Assembly (NCBI RefSeq): GCF_000710035.2
Contig: NZ_JMJJ01000005.1
Span: forward strand, 1,054,001-1,118,000
Reading direction: 5' to 3'
Origin: Pantoea ananatis LMG 2665
GTDB taxonomy: Bacteria; Pseudomonadota; Gammaproteobacteria; Enterobacterales; Enterobacteriaceae
Length of the DNA stretch: 64,000 bases
The notes below the pieces were generated by a model. That model searched no databases. It was given only the letters and a program-made list of their open reading frames with translations, and was not told the origin of the DNA. Below are positions 63,111 to 64,000 of this stretch, one piece after another. Numbering within the stretch: position 1 is the stretch's first letter; each line of letters begins with the position of its first letter. The position numbers and the translations under genes were made by a program.

Positions 63111-63728
63111 ATGAAATCCCCTTCCCATACCGGCAGTGCGCAATCCTCTGCGGGCCGACCGCGTGCTTTTAACGAAGCGCAATTTCTGGATGGGGCCATC
63201 AGGCTATTTAGAGATCGTGGTTTTAGTGACGTCAGCATCAGCGACATCACCGCAGCGACCAACCTCAGTACCGGTAGCGTTTACAAGGCTTATAAAGACA
63301 AACAGGGCGTTTTTGCTATGGCGCTTGAACGGTATGTGTTTCTTCGTGAAGAGCACATAAAAACCCGGCTGGAAAAGGCCACGACCAGCAAAGACAAGCT
63401 TGCTGAACTGCTGCGGGATTACGTTGAGCTCAGTCAGGGAAAAGAGGGCAAGCTGGGCTGCATGGTGGTGGCTGGTATTACTAACGTCGACCAGCTTGGC
63501 GCTGCAGCCACCAGCCTCGAAAAGCAGCTGGCAACGCGGCGCAGCGACATTGCGGAATTGATCAAAAGCGGAAAGCAAGATAGTTCCATTGCCGCGACCA
63601 CCAACGAAGCCGCCGCTGCCGAGGTGATTCTGGCGTTGCTTCAGGGAATGCGCGTCATCGGTAAAGCCTCAACCCTCACCGACGATGCTGAGCGTTTTGT
63701 GGCTCAGGCATTGAAGGTTCTGGCGTAA
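63111..63728 (+). CDS. TetR-family transcriptional regulator
   Basis: 205 residues. N-terminal helix-turn-helix (FLDGAIRLFRDRGFSDVSISDITAATNLSTGSVYKAYKDKQGVFAMAL); the C-terminal ligand domain contains LGCMVVAGITN, as in the AcrR/YcdC-like group with a C-terminal domain of the TetR_C type. GGAG precedes the ATG. Likely represses itself and the adjacent hydrolase gene. Composition is core-like, so the island ends before it. Confidence 0.9.
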   Translation: MKSPSHTGSAQSSAGRPRAFNEAQFLDGAIRLFRDRGFSDVSISDITAATNLSTGSVYKAYKDKQGVFAMALERYVFLREEHIKTRLEKATTSKDKLAELLRDYVELSQGKEGKLGCMVVAGITNVDQLGAAATSLEKQLATRRSDIAELIKSGKQDSSIAATTNEAAAAEVILALLQGMRVIGKASTLTDDAERFVAQALKVLA

Positions 63729-63892
63729 CGCATGATTGTTGAGGCCGCGCTCGCCGGGGCGATATTGCCGTTGCAGCGGTCTTCATGACTCATCTGGGCC
63801 ATGCACTTGGTTCACCATTTTAAGCGGCGGATGATTACAACGCGCCATGGCGGCTGTAAGCCGGTAGTGTACTTTTACTTTAGGAAAACCCT

Positions 63893-64000
63893 ATGTCTGC
63901 TCTCATGCTCCCTGCTGCACCCGATGGTTTTAGTCACCATTTTTCCCGGATAGAAGGTCTGCGCTTTCATTATGTCACGGGCGGTCGTGAGGATGGCTTT
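63893..64000 (+). CDS. Alpha/beta hydrolase, N-terminal part
   Basis: Only the first 36 codons are in the window (MSALMLPAAPDGFSHHFSRI, then GLRFHYVTGGRE). The pattern is the start of an alpha/beta hydrolase of epoxide-hydrolase or haloalkane-type (first strands before the HG oxyanion motif). It follows the TetR gene by 164 bp and may be its target. Confidence 0.6.
   Translation, partial: MSALMLPAAPDGFSHHFSRIEGLRFHYVTGGREDGF

Noticed and set aside
52977-64000. A further copy of the ssrA 3' end as the right boundary of the older island
   Set aside because: No second copy of the 32-bp core was found by eye after 52976; the boundary is lost, diverged or outside the window.

Overview
The window comes from a chromosome of the order Enterobacterales. 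The left flank (1-8635) has the core order srmB / grcA / ung / grpE / nadK / recN / bamE / rnfH / ratA / smpB / ssrA. The encoded proteins are close to, but clearly diverged from, the Escherichia coli ones. The tmRNA keeps the tag ANDENYALAA. I would guess Erwiniaceae (Pantoea, Erwinia or relatives) or a nearby family, but the genus cannot be fixed from sequence alone.

A complete temperate phage (8604-52976, about 44.4 kb) is integrated at the 3' end of ssrA. It is bounded by a perfect 32-bp direct repeat of the tmRNA 3' end (attL 8604-8635, attR 52945-52976). Late genes lie next to attL and integrase next to attR. Its early region is lambda-like: CI, Cro-like, CII-like, an O-like initiator carrying iterons, a DnaB-type helicase, RusA and a phage-82-type Q. 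The virion genes describe a contractile-tailed particle with a DUF3383-type sheath, DUF3277-type tube, Dit-like hub, J-like baseplate wedge, DUF2184 capsid, DUF1073 portal and DUF2280 small terminase. The rightward early operon (41.4-52.8 kb) begins with operators, an rrn-like boxA and a long structured non-coding stretch. It then encodes an exonuclease, a RecA-like ATPase, an SSB-like protein, many small accessory proteins, a fusion of a tRNA-guanine-transglycosylase-like barrel with an adenine methyltransferase, a repeat-containing cytosine methyltransferase, excisionase and integrase.

Accessory cassettes stand out inside the phage. One is an AT-rich three-gene unit with its own promoter and terminator in the tail operon (12964-14725). 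Another is a three-gene glycosyltransferase/methyltransferase cassette between Q and the lysis genes (33746-35745). The lysis block has a dual-start pinholin, a SAR endolysin and nested Rz/Rz1.

To the right of attR is the remnant of a second ssrA element: a CP4-57-type integrase frameshifted by a 4-bp duplication, an AIPR-family abortive-infection gene and a decayed IS3-family element. An AT-rich metabolic cluster follows (LysR regulator, 2-hydroxyacid dehydrogenase, DASS transporter, RraA-like protein, HD protein). From about 63.0 kb base composition returns to that of the core, with a TetR regulator and the start of an alpha/beta hydrolase gene.
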